Source: Brachypodium distachyon
Lineage: Eukaryota > Streptophyta > Magnoliopsida > Poales > Poaceae
Direction: 5' to 3'
Assembly (NCBI RefSeq): GCF_000005505.3
Contig: NC_016131.3
Location: 52,747,355-52,811,354 of the forward strand
DNA length: 64,000 bases
Shown here: piece after piece, positions 1 through 11,927 of the stretch
How the letters are laid out: the number at the start of each line of letters is the position of its first letter
Position numbering within the stretch: the first letter of the stretch is position 1
Position numbers and translations under genes: made by a program
The notes under the pieces: generated by a model
The model's input: the letters and a program-made list of their open reading frames with translations, nothing else
What the model was told of the DNA's origin: nothing
The model's database searches: none

Positions 1-1792
1 CATCAGCGTCATAATCACCTTCCAGCCTCGCGTCCACCGTCTCAGTGAGAGATCCTTTATGCAAGTTCTCGAGAACCCAGTCTACTAACATCTCATAATC
101 GCCCTGCAAACCGTCATTGACTGGTCTTTTCCCACAAGTTATCTCAAGAAGGAACGCACCGAAAGCAAATACATCTGTGAGTGTGGACGCTTTTCCCGTG
201 CGTATTAGCTCCGGCGCTAGGTAGCCCATGGTGCCAACCACATGTGTGGTCTGTGGGTCCGTGCCATGGTCGTACAGTCTTGAAAGCCCAAAGTCGCCTA
301 ATCGTCCGTTCATTTCACTGTCCAGCAGCACGTTGCTTGCCTTTATGTCCCGGTGGATGACAACCTTCTCCCACTTGTCATGGATGTAGAGCAAGCCGGA
401 GGCAACGCCTCTGATGACATGAAACCTCTTGGGCCAATCCAATAGTACAGGCATGTCCTCTCCGAGATGGAGGTACTTATCGAGGCTGCCATTTGGCATG
501 AACTCGTAGACCAAAAGGAGCTCCCCTTTCCTCCGGCAGTAGCCAAGCAACTGCACGAGGTTGCGGTTCCGGAGACGGCCAATGCTGACGACTTCAGCTA
601 TGAACTCCTTCATTCCTTGCCTGGACTCATGAGAGATCTTCTTTACGGCGACCTCCAATTTGGACTTGCGGAGCACTCCTTTGTACACCTTCCCGAAACC
701 CCCGGCACCAAGCAGCTGTTTGTTCTTGAATCCCTTGGTCGCATGGTACAAATCCTTGTAGGAGAACCGATGCGGGCCGAACTCAACCTCCCAATCTTCA
801 AGCACTTGCGCGTACCTGAGACGCCTCAGCACAAGCAGAGCGACAACCGTGCCGACAGTAATAATGATTGCAGCCGTGGCTATGGGCAGAACGATCTCCA
901 GGACCTTGGAACGAGGCTTGGGTCCGAACCGCGGCAGCTTGGGCAGCCTGGCGATGTCGATGGCCGGAGCAGGACCGCCTTCGTCCATGGCGAAGCTCCA
1001 GCCGAGCACGTAGTGCCGCGAGTTGATCCCGCCCGTGGAGGAGGAGAAGCCGATGTAGGCCTGGTCCGTGAGCACCGTGGAGAGGTCGTAGGCCGCGGAT
1101 AACAGTGGCTTCTCCGGTTTGGGAGCTCCGATGGGCGCCAAAGTGACGTTGATCTGCCCGGCGCCGGCGCCTTCGTAGCTCACCCACACCTGCATCGCGT
1201 CCCGGCTGAAGAGCGTCAGGTTCTCGAAGCCGCCGCTGTCGCCATCGCCGTGGTCGGGGTAGTAGCCGGCGGTGTGGGACTGCAGGGAGTGCAGGGAGTT
1301 GATGTCGATGCCGACATGGTTGGCGTCGATGTCCTGGAAGTCGGTGTTCTGGGTGGTGTCGAGCTCCACGGCCAAGAGGTGGTTTGTGGCGTTGCCGTTG
1401 TTCTGGACGTTGAGGAGGGCCAGGTACCCCGCGGGCAGCGCGGAGGAGAAGCTCTCCGGGGACGGGCACACGACGAAGGCCATGCCGTGGGCGCTGAAGT
1501 CGGTGTAGTCGGAGACGATGGCGAACACGAAGGCCGACGAGAAGGAGCGAACCTTCCCGCCGGGGGACCGGCGGAACTGCAGCGGGGTTGGGTAGAAGGC
1601 GTGGCCTTTCAGGTTCGTCTTCAGGGTGGTCAGCACCAGGAGCCCGTCGCGGGTGACGCTTGCGTTGCCGTCCAGGGTCAGGTTGGCGCCGGCGAGGCCT
1701 GGGAACGCGAACTGGAAGCCGTCGCCGGCGCATAGGACGGCTGACAACTGGAAGCTAAACGAGAGGAGGAAGAACGTCATGAGCTTCATCAT
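1..1792 (-). CDS. L-type lectin receptor-like kinase (LecRK), 3' end missing
   Basis: This is a plasma-membrane receptor kinase of the legume-lectin class, intronless as usual for the family. Translation from the ATG at 1792 (MMKLM) stays open to the left edge, giving 597 residues; family members are usually about 650-700, so roughly 80-100 C-terminal residues lie outside the window. Visible in order: a signal peptide (about 1-23), a legume-lectin domain (about 25-270, with the strand AIVSDYTDFSAHGMAFVV), one membrane helix (about 298-322), the juxtamembrane motif FGPHRFSYKDLYHAT, the glycine loop GAGGFGKVYKG, VAVK (Lys about 384), HRDIKASN (Asp about 482) and DFGLSRL (Asp about 500). All key kinase residues are present, so it should be an active RD kinase. 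The clade-IV-like juxtamembrane wording is a similarity judgement. The ligand is unknown; the family acts in defence and stress signalling. Confidence 0.93.
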   Translation of the reverse strand, partial: MMKLMTFFLLSFSFQLSAVLCAGDGFQFAFPGLAGANLTLDGNASVTRDGLLVLTTLKTNLKGHAFYPTPLQFRRSPGGKVRSFSSAFVFAIVSDYTDFSAHGMAFVVCPSPESFSSALPAGYLALLNVQNNGNATNHLLAVELDTTQNTDFQDIDANHVGIDINSLHSLQSHTAGYYPDHGDGDSGGFENLTLFSRDAMQVWVSYEGAGAGQINVTLAPIGAPKPEKPLLSAAYDLSTVLTDQAYIGFSSSTGGINSRHYVLGWSFAMDEGGPAPAIDIARLPKLPRFGPKPRSKVLEIVLPIATAAIIITVGTVVALLVLRRLRYAQVLEDWEVEFGPHRFSYKDLYHATKGFKNKQLLGAGGFGKVYKGVLRKSKLEVAVKKISHESRQGMKEFIAEVVSIGRLRNRNLVQLLGYCRRKGELLLVYEFMPNGSLDKYLHLGEDMPVLLDWPKRFHVIRGVASGLLYIHDKWEKVVIHRDIKASNVLLDSEMNGRLGDFGLSRLYDHGTDPQTTHVVGTMGYLAPELIRTGKASTLTDVFAFGAFLLEITCGKRPVNDGLQGDYEMLVDWVLENLHKGSLTETVDARLEGDYDAD

Positions 1793-2652
1793 GGTGATGT
1801 CAATTTTTTGAGTCTCGCTTCTGCCAAACTGAATAAGTTTAAGCTTCAAGAGCTTGTGCTAGCGCTAGCTAGCTAAGATCAACTTGTTGTCCCATGGGTC
1901 GCTATCCGTTCACGACTTCTTGCACAACACTGTTGGATTTGATTTGATTTAACCACTCTTCGAGAAAGATCTGATATTTCATTATACCAAGTTCTTTAGC
2001 CTTGGAAAATGAAACAAATCGACTTCGGCCTAGCGCCGGCACCACTATGACTTGGCAGCCGCACATGCAGCGAGGGCTCTTTGATACTCGGATACAATCA
2101 CGAGTTAGAAAACGCACAAGGACCAGCAGACATTCTGAAATTTGGAGGTGTTATCCACGTTGAGCTATTCCATCACTGAGGTGAGTACTGCAGTAAACTG
2201 AACATCAGGCCATCGACTTGGAAGAAAATTCGCCAGAGACACAAAAAAAATTATGCCAACGAGGTGAGATTGAATTGCTAAGATTATTTGTTACGCATTT
2301 CATCAACTGAACATCAGGCCATCGAATTGGCAGGTTACATCGCTCATCCAAAGTTAGCAAACATAAAAACTCTAAGCTCTAGGTAGTTTGTTACAAATAG
2401 CTACACCAATCAGTTTACACAAAACACAGAGGTGCACACAAACAACGGAAAAAACACATTCTTCTCGGCAACGAGCCATAAATAATACATGGCTGCGATG
2501 GGGGCAGCTCTACAGGGGCCCCGGTGAGCTGTGAGAAGAGGACTAAAACAACATTTCTTTGCTAAAACCACACTGAATCGATGATGGGTGTTGTGGTTAG
2601 ATAAAGGAACACCTCATCTCATCTCTGTAACTTCCTCTGTCTTTGCCGTCTC
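1793..2652. other. Intergenic: LecRK promoter and bZIP 3' flank
   Basis: This 860-bp gap lies between the LecRK start and the stop codon of the bZIP gene, both on the minus strand. It must hold the LecRK promoter and the bZIP 3' UTR. Two related stretches containing 'aactgaacatcaggccatcga' sit at about 2197 and 2305, a short direct repeat. I see no gene in it. Confidence 0.6.
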
Positions 2653-5600
2653 TCACCTAGAGTTAGCCTCAGGTTTGCGGCTGCCGCCTACATACTTCCC
2701 ATTGCTGTTATTATTGGACTTCTTATGAAGCTTGCCCTCGTCCTCGTGCTGCTTCACCTTTGGTGCTTCAATGCTCATGCCCAGTGTGGTTGTGACAGCA
2801 GCAGGTTCCTGGGATTGGATCATTTCACCCTTCACAAAGTTAGAATACCGTGAGGGCAAGTGCCGAGAAAGAAATTTGCAATTCTTATCTCCATAATGGT
2901 AAAGTGTATGGCTGTAGTGCCATGTACTCACCATCAGTCGGGTATTCTGTGCCTCCATATCTTCGCAGGCCTTCTTAAGCTGGTCAAGCTCAGTTCTGAG
3001 GGCATTGTTTTCTGTAGTCAGCTCAGCTACCTTCCGGGATAATTCCTCGCACTCTTGCTGATGAACAGAAAAGGAAGCATGTCAAATACAAAAGTGACCT
3101 TTTTTTTGTGAATGCAAGAAAGCCCTAAGGCACCACTGGTAACTGTTAAGTATTCAAGTGGAATAGATTATATGTCCAACTTCGACAGTTTCCAACAACA
3201 CATGTACTCATATACCCAGGGACCAGCGCAGAAGAAAATTTGAGTGGGGCAGAAAGTTCGAGTGCGTGCATTCCTATTGTAAATTCAAATTTATTAAAAT
3301 TCTAAGGATTCTGGAAATTTGAGTAGGCAGCCCCTTTTTGTTCAAACCGTGCATATAACATGTTAGTGTTGTGTGTTTGGGCGTTCAAAGAAAAGTAGCC
3401 AATAAGATGGTCAGTGCCTTACCATATATGAAGCTGATTTTCCGAGTTTGAGTCATACATGTTCCAATTTTATCATCTATTTTTTCTGGTGGTATCTTTC
3501 CAAAATGTATATAATTCCTACATTAAGACCCCATGAGTGAAGGCATACATGTGTGCAATCAACAAAAAGCCAAAAACTATGTTGACATGGTTGGCTAAAC
3601 GACAACTATTAGCTAGCTGGTAGATGGGCTCACTATGTTGGCAGACTCGGAAAATAAGTGTCAGGTGTCAAAAATATTATCATGGTCATGTTTTGTCAAC
3701 CGTGATGATATTCTTGACAAGAAACTAGCAAATGCCTTCCATGGCTGTGGAGGCGGTTTGTGTGCATCTCTGTGCGGCAGGAGCCTCTTGCGTGCTATTT
3801 CCAGCCTGTTGGGGACAACTCTTCCTCACTGTGCGGGTCACGCCAGATCTGCCCTACATGGTGGGGGGACCCGACGACTAGGTGCAGCAAGGACGGCTTT
3901 TGTCTGTGGTATGAAGTGGCAGTTCATGGTCGCTATTGGGCCATCATCATCTCCCAGCTGGGAGAGAATCCAGCTCCAGAAAGATGGCCCAACTCTGCCC
4001 TTCTTTGCAGAGCTGGATTCTCTCCCAGCGAACGGAGGTCTTGGCTGGACAGCGGCATCCTTGGTGCGGGCATGGAAAGAATCAAGGCAGATGGTAGGTT
4101 TTTGGTGGTGCGTCTATTATAACATCCAGTAGTCCATCTAGACTCTAGTAGTCGTCAAGGAGTTGTCTTGCTGTGGTTGTGTTTGGTTGTTTGGCCTCGT
4201 CTTCGGCTTATAAATCATTCTTCTCTACCAATGAAACGAGACACAAACCTTTTGTCCTTTCTCTATAAAAAATCACACCATATGTTGCAAGATTTTAGCA
4301 ATACAACTATAGCTATGGCAATCAAACAGAAAAAGTAGGCAAGTCGGAAGTAAACATGAACTGGAAATAAAATCAATAAAATAGCTCGAATATTTACACC
4401 AAATTTAGCAAGCTGTCTGCTAGAAAACTTAGCAGTTAAGTAATATTTCAGCATCAGATCATTATACAGAAACAAAAAATAAAAAGTCAAGGTGGCAGGC
4501 CTCAAAACATCCTTCATTTTTTCCATTCCAATTAGCACACTGCTCTGATTTCTTTTATCAAGTATATGAAGATTACTCCTATAACTGTTGGCCACAGTGA
4601 CAGTCTCCATCTGAACTCCAATAAACAATAAACAATAAATATACAGCATCCAGAAGATTTTAGGTAGTAGCCACTAGCTAGGTAGCTAGGGTACCTCCAT
4701 GTACAACAGGTGTGCCACTGAAAACAGAACCGTGCAAATAAAAACTGAGTGCACAATGGAACTACAGAGAAGATTTAGCTACCTAAACCAAATTATAACA
4801 GGAAAAAAATATAGTAAATATGCAACTATCACTGAAGGACGGAGTCCACTTTACTCTCTTCAGATATCACAAACGTCCTCTTCATACCTTTAACTTTTCT
4901 TGATCAACATAACACCTTTAACTCTAATACTGGAATGTCAAAAAACGCTCTCGGAATCAGCCTTAGGGGAACATGTGATGAGTGTTAGAAGTTTAGGTAG
5001 TTAAGCAAACCCAAAAAAATCTAGGGGGCTAAGTGCACAATCATGGACCGTCTTAATTAGTACCAGTTCAAAATAACATTAATGTGTACTATCCCACTCT
5101 GCATATACTCACTCTCAAGTATTTCAACTTATAGAAAGAAAGGTATGGCCTATGTGGCTATGTCAAAACTGATGTCTTTCCCTGAGGGGAAATTTTGACT
5201 ATGATCCAGTAAAACAAACATTTCAAAACATGTGGGAAGGATAGGGGTGAGCATTTTAATGTTGAACTAAAAAACCCAGTATTTTTGGTGTTACTGCCCC
5301 CATAAGAAAATTGCCTGATTTGGTACTTAGACAGCTCATTTTTCTAAGTAACAGAAAGTCAGAAACCAGTTTGACCAAAATACCAATTACCAATTATATA
5401 TCAGCAAACTACATTATTGGGACATCGGGCCTTGTAACACATACGGAATAGCCTGATAGGTCAGGTGGAAAAGTCAAGTCCCCAAGGGGCCAAACAGTAC
5501 ACACACGTTAGGGGTAAAAATCCATCACAGAGGTCAGAGAGAGATGGCTTGACGACAAGAGTCAAATGAACAAATGCACTCAGCATGGACGAGAGAATTC

Positions 5601-7349
5601 AGGAGAGAGAGGAATACAGTGGTGGTGGCACTTCTAGACTCATTTTTGCTTGTAGTAGCCATGCAACAACAACAAACAAATGTAACAGAAGTAAACTAAA
5701 GATATGGTTACCATACTTATCTCCTATCCAACAAACTATTTCGCTATATGTCAGCTTTCGATTCGGTAATTTTTGGCAATTCTTGCACAAAACTGCCTTG
5801 ACATACTTTGAAGTCTCTTAGTTCATTCCCGGTAAAATAATTGTTTACCAGGCTCACCACAATGGCACAATCATACATGAGCAACAATGATAAATGGAGA
5901 GAAAAAGCTTGATATATTTCTATGGTACATTTCTGCAGGAAATCGAATGCATCGTTTCCAATGTTACCTGCTTGCGTAACCTTGATCTCCTTGCAGACTC
6001 CCTGTTAGATTGTTTTCGCCTCTCTCTCTTAATTTCACGCTCATCCTGCAAAAATAGGAACAATTTAGAGTAATGCATGAAAATCCAATTCAGCATGCTG
6101 TCATAAGCTTTAGCGAGAGCAATGCATACCAGCTGACCAACGCCATCACATCGGGCAAGCGCCAACCCAGGACTCGCTTCCCCCTGCCCCGGGAGCACAG
6201 CTACGGGTTGAGAAGCACTCCAAAGATCAATCCCTATGTTCAGATTTGGCGTGGCGTTGGGAAGCGCTGCCCGCCCAGGAGCAGAAACAGGAAGCTTTGA
6301 GGCAGACCTCGCCTTCAACTGGTATGGTGATTCGGCAGCATATGTCACAACAGCAGTTTGAGACGGTTCACCTGGAAAATACCAGTCTAATCATTCAATC
6401 GTACGTACAAAAGGAACAACTCAAGCGACAACATAGTTAAGCATTCCGATGACCCACCTTCTGCCGACGTATTACCAGATTTCCTCTTCTTAGCCGCAGA
6501 AGAATCCTGAAGAGAACCAATATGAACCACACGAAGTCATAAACATACTAATTACAGGAAAAGAAGAAACTTAAAATGGTCACTTGCGTCACAGTTGATT
6601 GGTACCTTATGGTCAGTGTCATAATCTCTGGTATCTGAAGAGTCGTCGCTGCCACTGTCACAGCTGCACAACAAAATTTAAATCCCCCAAAAAACTAAAA
6701 ATACACGAGCAGACAAGAATGAGTAAAAAACACAAACACATACCTCCGGGAACCATCGTCACCAGAGGGCGCGGCAGAGCTGCCCTTCTCAGGCGACACG
6801 CCACCACCCTTACCCTTGCCCTTCCCTTCCGCCACAGCTGGTGCCGCGGCCACGGCTTCAGCGGTCGGGTAAGGAACACCCTGCACAGAGACAGCGATTT
6901 CACACACCAAAATCCCGCCAAATCCAAGAATAATTCCCCCAATTGGGCCCGAAAACGACCAGAAAAAAAAAGGAACTCGTGCTGCACTGACCGCTGCCAT
7001 GGAGGCTTGCGCGTAGTACGCCATCGCGGCCCCCGGGTGGTACATGGGAAACGGCACCGGCGCGCCGTACGGCGCCCCTGAGGCCGCCGCTGCCATCAGG
7101 TGCTGCATCAGAGGGGGGGAAAATGGAAACCAGTCAGAATCCCCCGCCTTCCGCCCTCCTGCGGGAACAAAATTCGGGCCCATCTCGTCGTACCTGCGCG
7201 GGCCAGGCGGCGTAGGGGTGCCCAGCGGCGGCGTAGAACGCCTGCACGCTAGCGGCCCACTCCGCGTGCGTCTGCGGCGGCACGGCCGTGGCGACGGCCG
7301 CCGCGGGAGGCTCGGGCGGCTTGGGCTGCTCATCGGAGGAGGACGCCAT
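2653..7349 (-). CDS. EMBP-1: EmBP-1/GBF-type bZIP transcription factor
   Basis: This nuclear factor should bind G-box and ABRE sites (CACGTG core). Coding exons on the minus strand: 7349-7194, 7102-6992, 6880-6744, 6663-6606, 6506-6458, 6371-6130, 6045-5968, 3057-2932, 2829-2653. All junctions are GT-AG and keep frame, giving 377 aa. The N terminus (MASSSDEQPKPPEPP, then HAEWAASVQAFYAAAGHPY) is the proline-rich GBF/MFMR region. Next come a Ser/Asp-rich acidic stretch, a KKRKS patch, the basic region at about 252-277 (NRESARRSRLRK) and a leucine zipper at about 278-320. From memory the N-terminal and zipper wording is closest to wheat EmBP-1, which binds the Em promoter in ABA-responsive seed expression; that identity is an inference, while GBF-class bZIP is firm. 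Intron 7 is unusually long (2.9 kb) and splits the basic region from the zipper. Confidence 0.93.
3640..4271 (+). mobile_element. LINE-like 3' fragment inside bZIP intron 7
   Basis: The last 130 bp read like a grass non-LTR retrotransposon tail: a T/G-rich stretch, then 'cttataaatcattcttctc', an 'aatgaaacgagacacaaacc' box, a pyrimidine run and oligo-A at 4265-4270. The upstream part is open but shows no domain I recognise, so the left boundary is uncertain. It sits in sense orientation relative to the window, antisense to the host gene. I did not find target-site duplications. Confidence 0.45.
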
Positions 7350-7639
7350 GTCCGCGCGCGGCGGCGCGCTCGCGGTGGAGCGGGGGGGAGAAACGGAGAG
7401 ATCTAGGGGGTTTCCGCACCTCCCCTGGGCGAGGAGGAAGGGAAGCGGCGGAGGTGGTGGGTATAGCGCGTCGCCGGCGGTGAGGCTACCGGGCGGTGTG
7501 GGGAAGCAGCAGCCGAGCCGAGCAGGATGGAGGAAGCCAGCCAGGAGGAGGAGGGGGGAGCAAAAAGGCTAGGGTTTGGTGCCCTGTCTCCGCGTGTACA
7601 TCTCGCGTGTGCGCATAGCGGCACCGCTCGTACGTGGCG

Positions 7640-7740
7640 TGCCGTGATTGGCTACGGGATGAGGTGCGGCCTGCAGAGGAATAAAAAGGGATGACACGTC
7701 GAAGGGGCTTTTTTGACCCGGGTCCACGTGTCGGCGTCGT
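7640..7740 (-). promoter_or_regulatory. G-box and CCAAT motif upstream of the bZIP gene
   Basis: A perfect palindromic G-box CACGTG lies at 7725-7730, about 375 bp upstream of the bZIP start codon. A second ACGT-core site (GACACGTC) lies near 7692-7699, and a CCAAT box on the minus strand lies near 7648. An A/T-rich CCTTTTTATTCC stretch near 7677-7689 could serve as the core promoter. GBF/EmBP-type proteins bind CACGTG, so autoregulation is possible. The motif is seen; the function is inferred. Confidence 0.4.
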
Positions 7741-8349
7741 GTGCTGCGAATCGGGGTGAGGGGGCGTGGTCGACGAAGCGAATAGAAGGCACGGCGGTGC
7801 CAGTGTGAGGACAAGTAGCCCCGTTCGGTGGGACGGACGGTAGTGTACACCGGACGGCACGAGAGGGCCGAGGCCTGGCTATAGGTGGTGCTCGGTTGGT
7901 GGGTGGGTCCTGGGCCGGGGTGTCAGGGGGCTTGGATGGAGCGTGGGCCCACTGGGTACGTTGGCGCTGAGTCGGACACGCCGGGATCCGCGCACTGATT
8001 CGGTCGGGGACCGAGGACAGCGCGGCGCGCCGCTGCCCGGGCTTCTTGGGCCAGGCACCTTTTGGTTTCGCATGTTTCCTTCCATGGGCCGCTTTCCCGC
8101 TGCCGGCTTCTACGGACTGGAACCTTGGCCTCTAATTCCAGTCACTACAAATCTAGTAAGATCCCCTAAAAATATTTCTCACTTATTATGAATCGAACGA
8201 AATACAAATATTAAAACTGAAAATTCTTATTGTAATTCACACAAATGTTAAAATAAAAAAAATGCTCCTATGCAGGAGACGTATCGCTCATATTTATCTC
8301 GATTTATTCTATGATTTAAGTGAACTGAGAGTGTAGTTCCAGTTCAGCT

Positions 8350-8532
8350 CGTTTGATTCAAATCCAGGATTTAACCGGCGCTATTCTTTTAGTGTAGGTG
8401 AAGTACCCGTCAACAATGACAAGACGCACGTGGTGACAATGGTTTTCTGAATCTTTCAAAATCTGCTCGTATGGGTGTTCGCGTTCATAGGGGTGAGCGT
8501 CTTCGTTTGTGTTATGTTTCTCACAAAAAAAG
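8350..8532 (+). mobile_element. LINE 3' tail, copy 1
   Basis: It contains 'gatttaaccggcgctattc', 'cccgtcaacaatgacaaga', 'cataggggtgagcgtcttcg' and ends in an A-run near 8524-8530. The same order of blocks recurs at 50225-50466. This arrangement matches the 3' end of a widespread grass non-LTR retrotransposon, 5'-truncated here. Family naming is from memory; the similarity between the two copies is visible directly. Confidence 0.5.
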
Positions 8533-8888
8533 CGATGTATCCAATGCAAACCTTCATCCTTTGTAAACTTGCGAACTATTCACGAACCACCGGATCTAAA
8601 ATGTGCAGTGCAGATCAAAGGTGGGAATCAAAATTCAAAACAGCCACTTAAGCACTCTATTCACATAACCCGATATACTTATTCCATGCTTGGTAACACT
8701 TGATATTCACCTTTGATCTGCAGCGCATGTTTTAGATACAATGTTCCACTTGGATAGTTTATAAGTTTGCAGTGGATACGTCACCTAGTATAAAAACAAC
8801 TATTGTCTGGTATACAAATTTTATCTAAAAATCATAAGATTTGAATATTAGATCATTCTCTCCTTTCACAAACTCTCATCTCAAACTA

Positions 8889-9093
8889 TTGCCTCCATTT
8901 CATAGTTCATATAGATTTGTTTTCTCTTGTATCAAGACGAGTTTTCGTTTGTAGCTCTTGGCTATCCATGTTGGTTAGGAATAAATAAGTGTGTGCATTT
9001 ATTGGTTGGGAGCAGAAGTCAACGAGCCAGCGAGCTACATTAGTTACTAAATAGAAAAGAAATTATATGAAGTATATAAGGGAATGGAGGGAG
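8889..9093. mobile_element. Stowaway-type MITE (about 205 bp)
   Basis: The left end (cctccatttcatagttcata) and the reverse complement of the right end (cctccattcccttatatact) are similar terminal inverted repeats. Both are flanked by TA (8887-8888 and 9094-9095), the Tc1/mariner Stowaway target. Confidence 0.6.
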
Positions 9094-9232
9094 TAGCAAC
9101 TACTCTCTTCGTTTCTAAATACTTGTCGTGGTTTTAGTGCTGAAAACAGAGGTAGTACATGTTCTGCTAACTTTTTTTTACTAGCTAGTAGCACAAAAAT
9201 AACTTTATGAAGAAGAGAATGGTTAATTAGGG

Positions 9233-9475
9233 GGCAACAGAAAAATTATAGTCGCAATCCCACGCAAAAATTACAATCGCAACCTCATGCAAAGGAAAAA
9301 AATATTAGGTGCAACAAAAAATCACAGTCGCAACCTGATGCAACGGAGAAAATTAGGGGTGCAACTGAAAAATTTACAGTCGCAAACCCATACAACCAGA
9401 AAATTACGGATGCAACCAGAAAGATTACAACTCCATTCTATTGGAAAAAATACGGCTACAACCATGGTCCCTTTT
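9233..9475. repeat. Degenerate tandem repeat of a 'GTCGCAACC' unit
   Basis: The words 'gcaac(n)aaaaatta' and 'cagtcgcaacc(n)atgcaa' alternate at least four times over about 240 bp, with a unit of roughly 30 or 60 bp and frequent substitutions. No open frame or gene is associated with it. The copies are tandem with no unique spacers, so this is not a CRISPR array. Confidence 0.7.
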
Positions 9476-11927
9476 TTTATCATTAGTAGATATCTCTAAA
9501 CACAAAACAAACAAAAACCATATCCTAGAGTTGGGCCAGCCAGCCCAATGGCACTAATGAGCCATACGACGAGAAAGCACCGTGAGAGATAGATCGGGCA
9601 TCGATAGGTTCGCACACGTACAGCCTTGTGGACTGAGAATTTCATAATCGACCGGGCCGTAGATAGACCCATGTGAAAATGAGAGAGTATTGGTTAACAC
9701 ATGTGTGACTTGTCTAATAAACTCAGAATTTTACATAATGATTATTTTAATGTCGATTCATCATTTATGGTGCGCTTAAAAACAACACATAAGAGAATAT
9801 CACTGACAACGCCTTTTCTCCTGAGATAATCAGTTCATCGTCACCACGGGGGTAATTTCTCCAAAATCTGAGCCAAATTAACACGTTGATCAACTCAATA
9901 GATTCACAACCCTTCTTGGCCCGCGTCGCGGTACAGGAAGCCTCGTAAATAGATGGAGCGAATGAGTACCTTGGCGCGCCAAAATGAAGTTGTTGCTTGC
10001 TCCCACGGTGCACTACCTCGCCGGGCGTTAGCCCAATAAATTCGAGCCTTATCGATGCGACATCCGTGGAACTAACTGACCATTTTGTGATGCCAACGCC
10101 TGAAATCGAAACAAATGGCCAATGTGTGCACATGCGTACGTCAGCACCAAATCTGAACGGATCCCGAATCATTTGGGTGTTATCCAACTTTAGGACCGTC
10201 TGCTACTGTACCTAAATCTTGTTTGTTTTATGATCACGAACACACATCATTTAACACGTCCACGCAAACGTGCCTTCTAATCACGTGTTAAAATGATAAG
10301 TTATAGGGAATCTCACTAAGCTGTTTACGTGTTAATACGAGCACTAGCATTTAAACCTTGACCCATGACTCCACGAAAAAGTAGTTCTGTTTGCTCTTTA
10401 ATTTGATCCCACATGTTGTCGATTTTCAAGCTCACCTTAACAAGTTGGGTTTTCTAGGTTCCTCCAAATAGGCATACACTGTTTCTAATACATGGAACAG
10501 TTCTGAAAATTGATACTACTTACGTTTCAAATATAGGAAGTTACATCAATCAAATTTCTTAAAATTTCTGCAAGTTTATAGAAAAATATATCAACATGTA
10601 GAATGGGGAAAACATTTTAGAATGAAGTACATACATATGAAAAAAAAACACTCAACTCCTATTTAGAGTATTTTTCATCACATGCATGATCAGAAAAAGC
10701 CTATTTTTTGTGCACTTTTGAAAGGTATGTAATTTATTTGAATTGTTATAATCGTCGAGCCTAGGTTTGTATTTGAATTAGCGCATCATAAAAAAAAACT
10801 AGCCAGGCGTCTCTCTCTCGCAAAAAAAAACATCTCCACACCAACACTCCCCGCCAGCTCTACCACAAGTCCATTCCTCCTCCATCTACCTCTCCGCCGG
10901 CGGGAGGCGATGGGGACCTTGGTTTTGTGTTTCGGTGTGGTAATTAGGTCTATTAGAGTTAGAATTTGCTTATTCGGCAGTGACACTACGGTGGATATGG
11001 CGGCATCATGTTGTATAAGAGTAAGATATTCCCGTCTCCTGATACACCACGTCGGCAACAATCTCGTCAATAACATAGAAGAGAGCAGGTTGATCATTTT
11101 GTAACTACTTTTCTGGAGCAATGGATTTGGTTCTATCTCTATGTTTTGAAGAAGGCCTTCATGTTTCTTTTCTGATCGAAGAGGTTTGACCTTCGTCGCA
11201 AAGGTAACGAGGTTAGTTATCCCTGTATCTGGGGTGGTTCCAGCCCTCTTCATCGCTTTCTTCTCCGGGAAGGGTGATCGGTTTTTGAGATCATTATCGT
11301 CTGTGTCTTCTGGCTCTAACTGATGACTTGCCAATTGCTACGTCATCAAAGTTTTCTTGATTTGGGTGTGTTTCGGTGACACGCCACTGCAATTGCAAGA
11401 GGGAAACATTGTCTTTTTTTCCAAGGACTTGTGTGTATTTGTTTTAAAGCTTGGTTGATTTGATATGTGACCATAGTATTCTAGCAAAAATATATAAAAT
11501 TGAATTTACATAATTTGAAATTAAGCATCTATTTCTAATTCGTCTAAGCCGACGGTTAATTGTCCAACAAAAATCGGGCGGTTACATATTTTCAGTTTTT
11601 TCAACTATACTTGACAATATACAACTGCATAAGTAGAACTGCACACGATTTTTTTTAGACTATCAGTTGGTCTATTTTCGCCCGACATGTAGCAAATCCG
11701 TTAAAGTAAAGTAAACTAGAGAAAGGACGACAAAATCCGGTCACCACCTTGCGGCGTCGCCTCTCCTGTTCGTGCGGCGTTGCCTCATTCGTCTTCTTCC
11801 CCGCTCCGCTCCCCCTCTGCCCCGCCTCGCTCGATTCAGCTCAAGTAAGCAGCCAGCGGGGAGAAGCCACGGAAGAGAAGAGAAGGGCACTGCGACTGGC
11901 AGTGGAGATCTATCGGCGCCCGAATCG

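Larger units (their letters stand above)
7350..11927. other. Divergent intergenic region between bZIP and MFS genes
   Basis: This 4.6-kb gap holds the promoters of two divergently transcribed genes. It contains a LINE tail, a MITE and a degenerate tandem repeat, listed separately. A MITE-like half with 'acgtttcaaatataggaag' sits near 10520-10640. The stretch 10790-11460 is open on the minus strand for 182 codons but is low-complexity or repeat-like, with no recognisable domain. A second open stretch on the minus strand (9765-10187) also matches nothing I know. I see no convincing gene. Confidence 0.55.

Noticed and set aside
467..1735. Long GC-rich open frames on both strands overlapping the LecRK gene
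   Set aside because: They are shadows of the LecRK coding strand: Arg/Pro- or Val/Gly-rich with no domains, while the true frame carries lectin, membrane and kinase motifs.
9233..9475. Possible CRISPR-like repeat array
   Set aside because: The units are degenerate, tandem and without unique spacers, and the DNA is eukaryotic.
10786..11334. 182-codon open frame on the minus strand
   Set aside because: Low-complexity Arg/Lys- and Leu-rich translation with no known domain; it overlaps repeat-like DNA and lacks gene structure.
11772..11927. In-frame extension upstream of the MFS start, reading like an Arg/Ser-rich organelle presequence
   Set aside because: The first codon is GTG, not ATG, and no upstream ATG is in frame. 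Plant nuclear genes rarely start at GTG, so it is most likely 5' UTR.
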